In this document: positions 7,847-35,200 of the stretch, piece after piece
Layout of the letters: each line of letters begins with the position of its first letter
How positions within the stretch are numbered: position 1 is the first letter of the stretch
Assembly: GCF_000721235.1 (NCBI RefSeq)
Contig: NZ_JOFH01000052.1
Coordinates: forward strand, 1-36,774
Direction of reading: 5' to 3'
Source: Streptomyces olivaceus
Lineage (GTDB): Bacteria; Actinomycetota; Actinomycetes; Streptomycetales; Streptomycetaceae
Length of the DNA: 36,774 nucleotides
Program-made: the position numbers and the translations under genes
Notes under the pieces: generated by a model
Seen by the model: the letters and a program-made list of their open reading frames with translations, nothing else
The model's database searches: none
Told to the model about the DNA's origin: nothing

Positions 7847-9073
7847 TCATGCCGCGCTGATCTGGATCCCTCGAAGGCCCCGCAGTGTGAAGTCGGGGCC
7901 GAAGTCGACATCGCCAGCGATCTCGAAGTCCGGCAGCTTGTCCAGCAGGCGATTCAGCCAGATGCGCATCTCCATCCGGGCCATGTGGATGCCAAGGCAG
8001 ATGTGGGGACCGAAACCGAAGCCCAGATGCGCCTTACGGGTACGGGAGATGTCGAAGGAGTCCGGGTTGTCCCAACGAGCGGGATCGCGGTTCGCGCAGC
8101 CCAGAAGGGACACGACTGCGGAACCTTCGGGGATCGTGAATCCCCCGACCTTCGACTCGTCGCTGCAGGAGAAGCGCAGTACCGACTGCGTGAGAGTCGA
8201 CCAGCGGTGGACCTCTTCGAGTGCGGCCGGAACAAGCGACCTGTCGGCGACCAGCGCGCGGCGTTGATCAGGATGGCGTCCCAGCGCGTACAGCATCATC
8301 GCCATCACTTGCGCCGTGCTCTCGTTCGCCGCGACCGTCAGCATCGTCCCGTTCGCCAGTATCTCCCGGTCGGGCATGGACGGTGCGAAATCGTCGAACA
8401 CCATCTGGGCCATGAGCGATCCGTCGCTCACCCCCCGCGCCCGGTGTTTCTCGATGAGGCCGGCGATGTACGAGTTCAGAGCGACCGATGCCGCAGCCCC
8501 GTCCGCGACGATCTCCTGCCCCCTCGGGGTCGGGTCCAGCCGTGCGCCGAGAACCGCCGCCGTCGCGTCGCTCCACTTGATGAAGTCCTCGTACACGTCC
8601 TCTTCGGCGCCCAGCAGTTGCGCAGTGACAACAGTGGGAATGATCCGCGTCATCTCCGCGAGGGCGTCGAGAGGTTCGCCGGAGCGAAGGCGTTCAACGA
8701 ATTGATCCACGTAGACGTCCACGACTCGCTGTATCCGCGCCGCCCAGTCGACTTCGACGGTCCTGCGCTCGAAGTCCGGCTCCCAGATTCCGCGGACCGT
8801 CTGGTGCCGTGCGCCATCGGTGCCGAGAAAGGTCGGTCCGCCGAACGCCTTCTCCATCTCGGGGAGCACGTTCGCGGAGTTGAAATGGCGGATGTCACCG
8901 AGTACTCGCGCGCAGTTGCGATGCGACGTCACCATGTACTGGTCGTGGTGGGAGTTGTAGACGACCGGCCCCAGGGTCCGCCACGCGGCCATGGTCTCAT
9001 AGGGGTCCTGCACGAATGCGGGATCAAGCATGTTCACGTCCACGGTGGGGCATTCCGCCACTGCAGATTTCAT
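7847..9073 (-). CDS. Cytochrome P450 (first tailoring P450)
   Basis: 408-aa soluble bacterial class I P450, expected to hydroxylate or epoxidise the polyketide with electrons from a ferredoxin encoded elsewhere. Heme loop FGFGPHICLG with the Cys ligand at residue 359; K-helix ExxR as EEVHR; I-helix TVAANESTAQ, where the usual AGxET/DT acid-alcohol pair is Glu-Ser with Ala in place of Gly. The start ATG 9073 overlaps the stop of the small CxxC protein (ATGA). Complete length and normal motifs suggest it is functional. Substrate unknown. It closes the long tailoring run that starts at 13758. Confidence 0.94.
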   Translation of the reverse strand: MKSAVAECPTVDVNMLDPAFVQDPYETMAAWRTLGPVVYNSHHDQYMVTSHRNCARVLGDIRHFNSANVLPEMEKAFGGPTFLGTDGARHQTVRGIWEPDFERRTVEVDWAARIQRVVDVYVDQFVERLRSGEPLDALAEMTRIIPTVVTAQLLGAEEDVYEDFIKWSDATAAVLGARLDPTPRGQEIVADGAAASVALNSYIAGLIEKHRARGVSDGSLMAQMVFDDFAPSMPDREILANGTMLTVAANESTAQVMAMMLYALGRHPDQRRALVADRSLVPAALEEVHRWSTLTQSVLRFSCSDESKVGGFTIPEGSAVVSLLGCANRDPARWDNPDSFDISRTRKAHLGFGFGPHICLGIHMARMEMRIWLNRLLDKLPDFEIAGDVDFGPDFTLRGLRGIQISAA

Positions 9074-9261
9074 TGCGCGTCCTCTTCCTGGCCGGGATCT
9101 GTGTCACCGGGCGTCATCGCGGCCAACACGTGTTCAGCGGGAACGTTGTAGCGGTGGGCGTCCCTCGTGTGCAGCTGGGACAAGCGGATGAGCTCGTCCC
9201 TGTCAGCCGCCTCGATGAGACCTCCGCACATCGGGCAGCTCACTTCAAGGCCGACGTCCAT
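9070..9261 (-). CDS. Small CxxC/His protein (DUF1059-like)
   Basis: 63 aa from ATG 9261, beginning MDVGLEVSCPMCGG and containing HTRDAHRYNVPAEHVL. The CPMC pair plus two His residues suggest a small metal (probably zinc) site, and the DAH-x(3)-VPxEHVLAAM pattern resembles DUF1059-type small metal-binding proteins as I remember them. A GGGGGAG ribosome-binding site lies six bases upstream of this ATG, which supports it over the longer open frame to 9324. Its start lies inside the 3' end of the thioesterase gene and its stop overlaps the P450 start, so all three are probably made together. Role unknown; a P450 accessory is conceivable. Confidence 0.7.
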   Translation of the reverse strand: MDVGLEVSCPMCGGLIEAADRDELIRLSQLHTRDAHRYNVPAEHVLAAMTPGDTDPGQEEDAQ

Positions 9262-10066
9262 GGCCGGCTCCCCCTTCCGGTCGCAGCGGTCGCGTGCGTT
9301 CGGAACCGAGGCCGAGGAGCACACGCCTCACGCAGTCGGCTATCTCGGCGACGTGCTCGTCAATGAAGAAGTGACCTCCGGTCAGGACCTTCAGTTCGAA
9401 GGATCCCGCTGCATGCCCTCGCCAGGCACGCGCTTCCTCGAGCGACACGCTCGGATCGCGATCGCCGGTTATCGCCGTGATCGGCACGTTCAACCTGGTC
9501 TCGGTGGTTGGCGCGCGATATGTCTCGACGGCCCGGTAATCGGCACGGACGACGGGGAGGATCATGCGCCTCATCTCGTCGTCGTCGAGAAGAGCCGGGT
9601 CGGTTCCTCCCAGCGAGCGCAGGTTGGCGATGATGCTTTCGTCGTCGGCCGCGCGGAAGTCCTCAGCGCGATGACACGACGGGGCGCGACGTCCGGACGC
9701 GAACAGCGCGAGGGGCGTTCGGCGACTGTCCCGCTGAAGGCGACGCGCCACCTCGTAGGCCACCAACGATCCCATGCTGTGGCCGAAGAACGCGAGCGGC
9801 TCCGTGCCCCACGGGATCAACTCCTCGCAGATCTCGTCGGCGAGCCGGCCGATGTCCTCGATCAAGGGCTCGTGACGCCGGTCCTGCCTCCCTGGATACT
9901 GGACCCCGAGCACCGATACATCCGGTTCGAGGGAGTTTGCCAGCGAACGGAAGTATCCTGCGGAACCGCCCGCGAACGGGAAGCAGACGAGGTGCACTTG
10001 ACCGCGTCGGGCCGGGCTTCGCAGGGGCCTGATCCATGATCCGTCACTCTTGGTTGATGCGTGCAC
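9245..10066 (-). CDS. Type II thioesterase
   Basis: 273-aa alpha/beta hydrolase of the RifR/TEII family that removes aberrant acyl groups from PKS carrier proteins in trans. N-terminal VCFPFAGGSAGYFR, LGVQYPGRQDRR, nucleophile elbow GHSMGS with Ser97, the catalytic Asp probably in TGDRDP and His in GGHFFI. Length is standard. The GTG start at 10066 is preceded by GAGGAAGAAGGAAC. The 3' end overlaps the next small gene by 17 bases. It is not the chain-terminating TE, which is absent from the visible PKS proteins. Confidence 0.94.
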   Translation of the reverse strand: MHASTKSDGSWIRPLRSPARRGQVHLVCFPFAGGSAGYFRSLANSLEPDVSVLGVQYPGRQDRRHEPLIEDIGRLADEICEELIPWGTEPLAFFGHSMGSLVAYEVARRLQRDSRRTPLALFASGRRAPSCHRAEDFRAADDESIIANLRSLGGTDPALLDDDEMRRMILPVVRADYRAVETYRAPTTETRLNVPITAITGDRDPSVSLEEARAWRGHAAGSFELKVLTGGHFFIDEHVAEIADCVRRVLLGLGSERTRPLRPEGGAGHGRRP

Positions 10067-10130
10067 GTTCCTTCTTCCTCAGGCCCTGCGCCCGGAATGC
10101 CAATGATCGCCCCGTAGCCGTCCAGCCTAC

Positions 10131-10157
10131 TGATCGCTAGTGATCGCTACTGATCGA
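10131..10157. repeat. Short tandem repeat TGATCGCTAG/C at the end of a SnoaL-like gene
   Basis: Two and a half units (10131-10140, 10141-10150, 10151-10157), with one more TGATCGC at 10104-10110. It spans the stop codon of the SnoaL-like gene and the start of the 80-base gap before the thioesterase. No function is evident; slippage or a small regulatory element are both possible. Confidence 0.5.
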
Positions 10158-10620
10158 ACGGGTTCTGCCCTGCGGGGAATTCGAAGGTACCGACCTCCGG
10201 CCTGGTCAACGGGATCACCTTGCGGCTGGAGAACTTCCAGACCCCCTCCTCGCGCACGTACTCGTCCTGGTAGTACGCGGTGGCCCGGGAGAACCCACCG
10301 GCCCGTACATCGCCCTGGGCGAAGACATGGCAGTTGCCGGACGCCCGGTCGCCGCGGATCTCGTTGACGACGTGGTTGACCGTCATGTGGCAGAGGTTCT
10401 CCATCTGTCCGTAGATGTCGACCTCGAAGTGGTGCCGGATCTCGTCCTTCCCCGTGAACTTGCCCAGCCCGAAGCCTTCTTCGTCGAAAACCGGGCTGTC
10501 GTCGCTGAACAGCTCCATCAGAGAATCGAACTGGCGGGTATCGAGTCGAAAGGCGTATTTGGCCGTCAACTCAATGATGTCGAGTCGATCGACCGTCAGA
10601 GAGAGTGCGCTTTCCGTCAT
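10147..10620 (-). CDS. SnoaL-like (NTF2-fold) protein, longer copy
   Basis: 157 aa with the cone-shaped NTF2/SnoaL fold signature: LDIIELTAKYAFRLDTRQFDSLMELFSDDS near the N-terminus and a C-terminal strand pattern VWKFSSRKVIPL. It most resembles the SnoaL_4-type group. Family members act as cyclases, isomerases, dehydratases or hydroxylase-like enzymes in polyketide pathways, so it could catalyse a cyclisation or isomerisation step here; the exact reaction cannot be read. ATG 10620 lies ten bases after GGAGGG. The open frame extends much further upstream, but that part is non-conserved and overlaps the SDR gene. It sits between the mycofactocin-type SDR (92 bases upstream) and the thioesterase. 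Confidence 0.88.
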   Translation of the reverse strand: MTESALSLTVDRLDIIELTAKYAFRLDTRQFDSLMELFSDDSPVFDEEGFGLGKFTGKDEIRHHFEVDIYGQMENLCHMTVNHVVNEIRGDRASGNCHVFAQGDVRAGGFSRATAYYQDEYVREEGVWKFSSRKVIPLTRPEVGTFEFPAGQNPFDQ

Positions 10621-10712
10621 CGTGAGTAGCCCTCCGGTAGCTTGTTCGGTGTGCGCCTGAGACGCTGACAGTTCTTTGGTGGACCGATGAGCGATGCGCC
10701 GCGAGCCGGCGC

Positions 10713-11555
10713 CTATCGCATCTTGTTGGGGAGCATCATTCCGGCGTCCACCGGAAGCGTGATTCCGGTGATGTGACGTGCCTCTTCCGACGCCAGGTAG
10801 ACCACGGCGTCGCTGACCCCTTGCGAGTCCAGCCAGCCGGTGGGCAACGCGCTCATTTCTTTCATCACTTCGTTCGCGTCCTCCGGTGTCGGATCGGAGA
10901 CCTCGGGCAGGTAGATCTTTCGCATCGGAGCGTTGTTGACCATCGGCGTGTCGACGTTTCCAGGGTTCACCGAGTTCACCCGGATGTTGTGCGGTGCCAG
11001 CTCGACCGCCAAGGCACGCATCAGCCCGACCACGCCGTGCTTGGACGCGGTGTAGTGCGCCATGGTCGGCACGCCGATCAAGCCCGCTGTCGAGCTGATG
11101 AAGACCAGCGATCCGCCTTCTTTCCGTTCGATCATGTGGGGGATCACCGCCTTGACGGTCTTCCACGATCCCGTCAGGTTGACGTCGATGATCTCTTGCC
11201 AGGCCTCATCGGTAAGTTCCCACGAGAACCCGAAGCTCGACATTCCGGCATTCGCGCACACGACGTCGATGTGCCCGAACTCGGCTATCGCCTCATCGAC
11301 GACGTCCTGCAGTTCGTCGGAGTTGCGCGTATCTGCCCGGCGCGCAAGGATCCGCCGCCCCAGCTGTTCGACCAGCTGCGTCGTCGAGGAGAGGTCCTGA
11401 CCGTCCGCGCCCGGATACGGGGTGGTTTCGAGGTCTGCGCACAGGTCGACGGCTATGATGTCCGCTCCCTGTTGGGCGAGGCGCACCGCATGTGAACGTC
11501 CCATTCCACGCGCAGCGCCAGTGACCAGTGCGACTTTCCCGGCGACCCGGCCCAT
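10713..11555 (-). CDS. Mycofactocin-type SDR oxidoreductase
   Basis: 280-aa SDR. Glycine motif TGAARGMG (12-19), NAG at 102-104, Ser154/155, catalytic Tyr168 and Lys172 (YTASK). The segment VDLCADLETTPYPGADGQDLS followed by TTQLVEQLGRRILARRADTRN is the extra insertion after beta-2 that marks the carveol-dehydrogenase/mycofactocin-coupled SDRs. These hold NAD tightly and re-oxidise it through the peptide cofactor mycofactocin. It therefore probably oxidises an alcohol to a ketone rather than reducing. GGAGG lies seven bases before ATG 11555. No mycofactocin maturation genes are in the window, so the cofactor would come from elsewhere in the genome. Confidence 0.9.
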   Translation of the reverse strand: MGRVAGKVALVTGAARGMGRSHAVRLAQQGADIIAVDLCADLETTPYPGADGQDLSSTTQLVEQLGRRILARRADTRNSDELQDVVDEAIAEFGHIDVVCANAGMSSFGFSWELTDEAWQEIIDVNLTGSWKTVKAVIPHMIERKEGGSLVFISSTAGLIGVPTMAHYTASKHGVVGLMRALAVELAPHNIRVNSVNPGNVDTPMVNNAPMRKIYLPEVSDPTPEDANEVMKEMSALPTGWLDSQGVSDAVVYLASEEARHITGITLPVDAGMMLPNKMR

Positions 11556-11658
11556 TTCTCAACCTCCACGTCAGAGAACAAAGGTGTCCGATTCGCGGCG
11601 CGTTGCCGCGAATACTGAGGGGTGAGTGTCCTCACCCGTCACGGCATCGCGCGGTCGT

Positions 11659-12081
11659 TCACTCGGCCGAGGCGAACATGATCAGTTTCACGTCGGCCCC
11701 TTCCACCTTGCCGAGGTCGTAGGGGCGCCAGGCCATGAACCCGGTCTGGCCGAGGTACCGGCCGCTGGTACCCACGCTCGGGTAGTAGGCCCAGTCCCCC
11801 GAGAGGAGGGAGCCGAGATCGATCCAGCCGGCGACCCTGATGGTTCCGGAGCCGTCCTCGAAGACGACTTCGTTGGTCAGATAGGCCATGAACTGCTGGT
11901 CGGACTCTCGGCGGTAGTGAATCTTGTAGCCACCCGAGGTGGTGGCCACCTTCTCGCCGGACTTGGTGAACAGGGCGTGCTCGTAAATACCGCCCCGGCC
12001 GACCTGGATGTTCTCGAAGTCCTCGATGTCGGTGGTGGCGCTGATCGTTGTCTCGACCAGTTCCTCGTAGCTGTTGATCAC
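11659..12081 (-). CDS. AbyU-like allene-oxide-cyclase-barrel protein, putative polyketide cyclase
   Basis: 140 aa, starting GTG 12081. From memory it follows the small beta-barrel spirotetronate cyclase AbyU closely in its second half: TTSGGYKIHYRR (48-58), TIRVAGWIDL (80-89), WAYYPSVGTSGRYLGQTG (97-114) and FMAWRP (115-120) correspond to AbyU segments with the same SGRYLG-x-TGF-xx-WR core. AbyU and VstJ catalyse intramolecular [4+2] cyclisation in the cytoplasm. No signal peptide or membrane segment is visible. It sits 28 bases after a SnoaL-like gene and 103 bases before the mycofactocin-type SDR. A role in ring formation on a diene-containing chain is the natural guess; other barrel relatives do different cyclisations, so the reaction itself is not proven. 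Confidence 0.82.
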   Translation of the reverse strand: MINSYEELVETTISATTDIEDFENIQVGRGGIYEHALFTKSGEKVATTSGGYKIHYRRESDQQFMAYLTNEVVFEDGSGTIRVAGWIDLGSLLSGDWAYYPSVGTSGRYLGQTGFMAWRPYDLGKVEGADVKLIMFASAE

Positions 12082-12109
12082 GGCTTCGACCCTTTCTTGA
12101 GTGAGTTTT

Positions 12110-12469
12110 TCAGGCCTTGCGGAAGACGTCTTTGAGCACGATCTTCCCGTCGCTCAGGATGAAGAGGTCGACGCCACGGTTGACCACCTTTCCGTCATCC
12201 GTCTCGACGGTCCACCGAACCAGCCCCATGTTCTCGTCGAACATGATCGGCGATTCGAACTTCCCGTCGACCCCCGAGGCGACCATCTTTTCGCGCATCG
12301 CGTTCATACTGGTGATCAGATCGCCGATCTGATCCTTGGTGTGGACCGTCCCGATTCCGTCTCCGTCGGGCGTTATCCACTTCCCGTCGTCGGCGAAACA
12401 CGCGACGGCGGTCTCGATGTCGCCGGCACCCGAGCTCTCGAAGAACCGGTCGATCACTTCTGCTGACAT
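12110..12469 (-). CDS. SnoaL-like (NTF2-fold) protein, short copy
   Basis: 119 aa starting at ATG 12469, with GGAG seven bases upstream. VIDRFFESSGAGDIETAVACFADDGKW is the classic opening helix-helix-strand of the SnoaL/ketosteroid-isomerase-like family, and the end (DLFILSDGKIVLKDVFRKA) gives the closing strands. It is a compact single domain, shorter than the SnoaL-like protein at 10147-10620 and only distantly related to it. Relatives in polyether and macrolide pathways act as cyclases, isomerases or dehydratases. Tight spacing (38 bases after the P450, 28 before the AbyU-like gene) makes a shared task with the barrel protein plausible. Confidence 0.88.
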   Translation of the reverse strand: MSAEVIDRFFESSGAGDIETAVACFADDGKWITPDGDGIGTVHTKDQIGDLITSMNAMREKMVASGVDGKFESPIMFDENMGLVRWTVETDDGKVVNRGVDLFILSDGKIVLKDVFRKA

Positions 12470-12507
12470 GCGTCCGCTCCGTTCCCGTCGTTGACGGTGT
12501 TGATGAG

Positions 12508-13758
12508 TCATGCGTGCAGCCTGACCGGCAGCCGCTCCAATCCACGGAACTGCAGGGTGTAACGCCAGGTGAGTCGTTCCAGTGGCTCGGCCGCCTCCCA
12601 GTGCGGGAACCTGTCCAGCAGCCGGGCCAGCACGATCTCGCCCTCCAGTCGGGCCAGCGGCGCACCGACGCAATGGTGGATTCCGTGGCCGAAGGCCAGG
12701 TGTGTGGCGGTGTTCCGGCGAATGTCCAGTCGGTCCGGATCGGCGAACCGTTCCGGGTCCCGATTCGCCGAGGACAGCGCCAGGAACACCACCTCGCCGG
12801 CGGGGACAACGGTGTCGCCGACCTCCACCGGCTCGGTGGTGTAGCGCAAGGTGGAAAGGTTCAGCGGGCTCTCATAGCGCAGGAATTCCTCTACTGCGTT
12901 CGGTATGAGGGTGGCATCCCCGCGCAACAGCTCCAGCTGTTCGGGGTGCTTCAGCAGAGCGTACACCGAACTGCTGATCAAGTTCGCGGTGGTCTCGTAT
13001 CCCGCGTTCATCATCAGGAAGATGGTGGAAAGCAGCTCGGACTCTTCGAACCGCTCCTCGTTCTCCGGATCGATCATCGCGTTGATCAGGTCGTCCGCAC
13101 CGTCATGGCTCTTCGCCTTCTGGGCGACCAGGGTCCGGAAGTAGTCGAGCGACGCCATGTAGGCCTGGTACTTCTCCGACGGCTCCGAGTCGACGCTGGT
13201 CAGTGCCCGGTTCCACCGGCGGAGATCGTGGTGGGCGGCGCGGGGTACGCCGAGCAACTCGCCGATCACCGCGATGGGGAGGGCCATCGCCACCGACTCC
13301 ACCAGGTCGATCTCGGCTCCCGCCGGGATCGCGTCGAGCAGTTCGTCGGTGAGTTCCTCGATGCGCGGCCGCAGGTCCAGTGTCCGGCGCATCGTGAACG
13401 CCCTGCTGAACATCCGCCGCAGTCGCGAGTGTTGCGGCGGATCGCTGAACAGCATGCTGTCCGACGTGATCGACGCGCCCGAGACGTCCTCCGTGCTGTT
13501 CTTGGCGATGATCGGTGCGGCGCCCGCGGCCGACTTCGAGAGCCTGGGGTCGGCCAGCAGCCGGCGCACGTCGCTGTACTCGGTGACCAGCCACGAACGC
13601 AGACCTGTGCTCAATGTCTTGATGACGAGCCGCCGGGGCCCCGTCCCGGTGCGCATCTCCCGGTAGGTGAGATACGGGTCCTGGATGAAGTCCCAGTTCA
13701 ACAGGTCTGACTCGGCTGTCTCGGTGCCGGAGGCGTCGGGCTTCGTGGAGTCGGTCAT
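12508..13758 (-). CDS. Cytochrome P450 (second tailoring P450)
   Basis: 416-aa bacterial P450. I-helix LMMNAGYETTANLI (full AGxET), K-helix EEFLRYE, heme loop FGHGIHHCVG with Cys363. It belongs to the CYP105/107-like macrolide hydroxylase type by general look; I cannot assign a subfamily. ATG 13758 is chosen because GGAAG lies seven bases upstream and MTDSTKPDAS leads straight into the P450 fold. The frame stays open to 14130, but that stretch overlaps the PKS gene in another frame. It is the first gene after the PKS (67-base gap), so it is likely in the same transcript. Confidence 0.95.
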   Translation of the reverse strand: MTDSTKPDASGTETAESDLLNWDFIQDPYLTYREMRTGTGPRRLVIKTLSTGLRSWLVTEYSDVRRLLADPRLSKSAAGAAPIIAKNSTEDVSGASITSDSMLFSDPPQHSRLRRMFSRAFTMRRTLDLRPRIEELTDELLDAIPAGAEIDLVESVAMALPIAVIGELLGVPRAAHHDLRRWNRALTSVDSEPSEKYQAYMASLDYFRTLVAQKAKSHDGADDLINAMIDPENEERFEESELLSTIFLMMNAGYETTANLISSSVYALLKHPEQLELLRGDATLIPNAVEEFLRYESPLNLSTLRYTTEPVEVGDTVVPAGEVVFLALSSANRDPERFADPDRLDIRRNTATHLAFGHGIHHCVGAPLARLEGEIVLARLLDRFPHWEAAEPLERLTWRYTLQFRGLERLPVRLHA

Positions 13759-13825
13759 GGGGAGACTTCCCTTGTGCTCAAGTGGCGGAACAAGGAGATC
13801 AACTGGTCCGGAACTGTCTCGGTGT

Positions 13826-32205
<18,380 letters not shown>

Positions 32206-32209
<4 letters not shown>

Positions 32210-35200
32210 GAGGTCGGCCCCTCCGCTCGGTCGCTCGCGTCGGCCTGGCCGTATGCGGCGCGTATGAGATCAGCCATGTCCATCGAGTCGATCGCGCTCG
32301 TGGACCCGGCGCTGTCGGTCGTCGGCTCGCCCCCGGGAGCGGTGTCGGCCAGCCGTAGCAAGGCGTCCACCAGCCCGGCCTGCCTCAGCGAGGCGATCGG
32401 AATACGGTCGATGATCTTCTTCAGCCCTGCGTCGTCGACTTCCTCACCGGCCGCGTTCCCGGGGGTCCCGGTGTCCTCGCCGAACAGCTCGGCGTACACC
32501 AGCTCCGCGACCGAGGCGGGGGTCGGGTAGTCGAAGATCAGCGTGGCGGGCAGCTGCAAGCCGGTCGCCACGCCGAGCCGGTTCCGCAACCGCAGCGCGG
32601 TGAGCGAGTCGAAGCCGGCTTCCTGGAAACTGCGCCCCGACTCGACCGAGCTGCCGTCGGCATGTCCGAGCACGGCCGCCACCGTGGCCCGGACGAGGTC
32701 GGTGATCGCATACGTCCGCTCGGTGGCGGGCAGGCCTGCGAGCCGCTCGCGCACGCCGGTGCCGGCCGCTCCGTCGGCCGGCCCGTCGGGGTCGTCCTCC
32801 CTCGCCCCGATCAGCTCGGTGAGGAGCGGCAGTGATCGGGTGCCGGCGAGTTCGGTGGCGAACGAGGACCACTCGACGTCCACCACGACCACGGCCGTCT
32901 CGTCGCGGTCGACCACCTGGTCCATGGCCCGGACGGCGCCGCGGGGGTCCATCGCGCGCAGGCCGCGGGCCGCCAGCCGGTCCTCCACTCCGTCGTGGTC
33001 GGCGATCCCCGGGCCCTGCCAGAGTCCCCAGGCGATGGAGGTCCCGGTCAGGCCGAGAGCCCTGCGGTGTGCGGCCAGTGCGTCCAACGAGCTGTTCGCG
33101 GCGGCGTAGTTGGCCTGGCCGGCCGGGCCGACCGTGCCGACGAACGACGAGAAGAGTATGAAGTCGACGAGGTCGCGGTCCTTCGTCAGCTCGTGCAGGT
33201 GCCATGCGGCGGCCACCTTCGGGCGGAACACCCGCGCGAAGCGTTCCGGGGTGAGCCGGTCGATGACGCCGTCGTCGAGCACGCCCGCGGTGTGCACGAC
33301 GGTGGTCAGCGGATGTTCGGCGGGCCAGTTGGCCAGCAGGTCGGCGAGCTGCGCCCGATCGGCCACGTCGCAGGCGACCACCGACACCGAGGCGCCCTGT
33401 TCGGTCAGCTCGGCGGCCAGCTCGGCGGCGCCGGGCGCGGCCGGGCCGCGACGGCCGGCAAGGACCAGGTGCCGGGCGCCGCGCCGGACGAGCCAGCGCG
33501 CCGCCTCCGCTCCGAGTGCGCCGGTGCCGCCGGTGACCAGGGCGCTGCGTTCGAGCGGCTGCTTCGTCGGGAGCTCGGGTGCGGTGACCCGGGTCAGCCG
33601 GCGGCAGAACACCGTGCCGCCTCGCAGCGCCAGCTCACTCTCGCCGTCTCCGAGCGCGCCGGCCAGCGCCACCAGGTCAGCCTGGCCGACCTCGCGCGGC
33701 AGGTCGACGACGCCGCCCCACGACAGGGGTTGCTCCAGCCCCGCATGCCGGGCGAAGCCCCACAGCGCGGCCTGCCGTGCCTGGGTGACGGCGTCTCCCG
33801 GCCGGACGGCGACCGCGTCCTGGGTCACGCACCAGATCGGGGCCGCCAGGCCGAGCTCACTCACCGTGCGCACCAACGCGAGCGTGCCGCTCAGGCCGGC
33901 CGGCACGGATTCGGCGTCGGTGTCGTCGGCCGTGTCCAGCGCCAGCAGCGACAGGATGCCCCCGGCCGGTTCGCCGCGCAGCGCCGTGACGAGCTCGTGA
34001 CGGAGCGCCTCGGGGTTTACGGACCGGGGGACGTCGACCCGGCTGACCCGGGCCCCTCGGGCGACCAGCGCCGCGACTGCCTGCTCGAGCCACGTCGGCT
34101 CGGTGATGTCCGCCGGCACCGCGACGAGCCAGCGGCCGGTGAGCGGCCGGTCCGGTGCTTCGGTGGGGCGCCAGGTGACGCGGTACTGCCAGCCGGCCAG
34201 CGTCGCCTGCTGCCGGCTGCGCTCACGCCACGACGACAGGGCCGGGAGCACGGTGCCCAGTGAGGACCGGCCGGCGTCGTCGGACAGGGCGAGCGCCGTG
34301 GTGAGTCCGTCGAGGTCGCCCTGGTCGACCATGGTCCAGAACCGGGTGTCGACCTCACCGCCGCGAGAGGAGCGGCTGGGCGGCGTCTCGATCCAGTAGT
34401 GGGTGTGCTGGAAGGCGTACGTGGGCAGTTGCCCCGGCCGCCGGCCCGACGGGAACAGGTCGGACCACCGCACGTCGACTCCGCCGACGAACGCCTCGGC
34501 GGCGTTGCGCAGGAATTCCCGTGCTCCGCCGTGGCCGCGGCGGAGCGTTCCGACGGTCGTGACCGACGTGCCCCGGGCCTCGGCGAGCTCCTGTACCGAA
34601 GGGACGAGTACCGGGTGCGCGCCCACTTCGTGGAACGAGCGATGCCCGTCGCCGAGCAGCTGCTCGACCACCTCCGCGAAACGTACCGTCTCGCGCAGGT
34701 TCCGGTACCAGTAGTCGGCGTCGAGCTTCCGGCCGTCGAGGACCGAGCCGGTCACCGTCGAGTAGAACGGCACCGTGCCGGGCGAGCACTCGACCGTGCC
34801 CAGTGTGTCGGCCAGCTCGGCCCGGACGACCTCCACCTCCGCCGAGTGCGACCCGTAGTTGATCGGGACGCGCCGGACCCGCGCTCCCTCCGACTCCCAG
34901 GCCGACAGCAGTCGGTCGAGTTCGGCAGTGTCCCCGGAGACGACCGTGGACGTCGGACCGTTCACCGCGGCGACGCCGAGCGCGGGGCAACCGGTCAGGC
35001 GTTCGCGCACCTCGTCCGCCGACCGGTTCACCCAGCCCATGCCGCCTCGCGTCGCCAGACGCCGGATCACCCGGGAGCGCAGGGCCACGACGCGCGCGCC
35101 TTCGGCCAGCGACAACGCCTCCGCCGCCACGGCGGCGGCGAACTCGCCCTGGGAGTGCCCGACGACGGCCGAGGGGCGCACGCCGAGTGATGCCCACAGC

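Noticed and set aside
10621..11166. Upstream extension of the SnoaL-like gene to 11166
   Set aside because: It overlaps the conserved SDR gene in another frame and is non-conserved; ATG 10620 has its own GGAGGG.
12470..12673. Upstream extension of the short SnoaL-like gene
   Set aside because: It overlaps the P450 3' end and lacks SnoaL sequence; ATG 12469 has a GGAG site.
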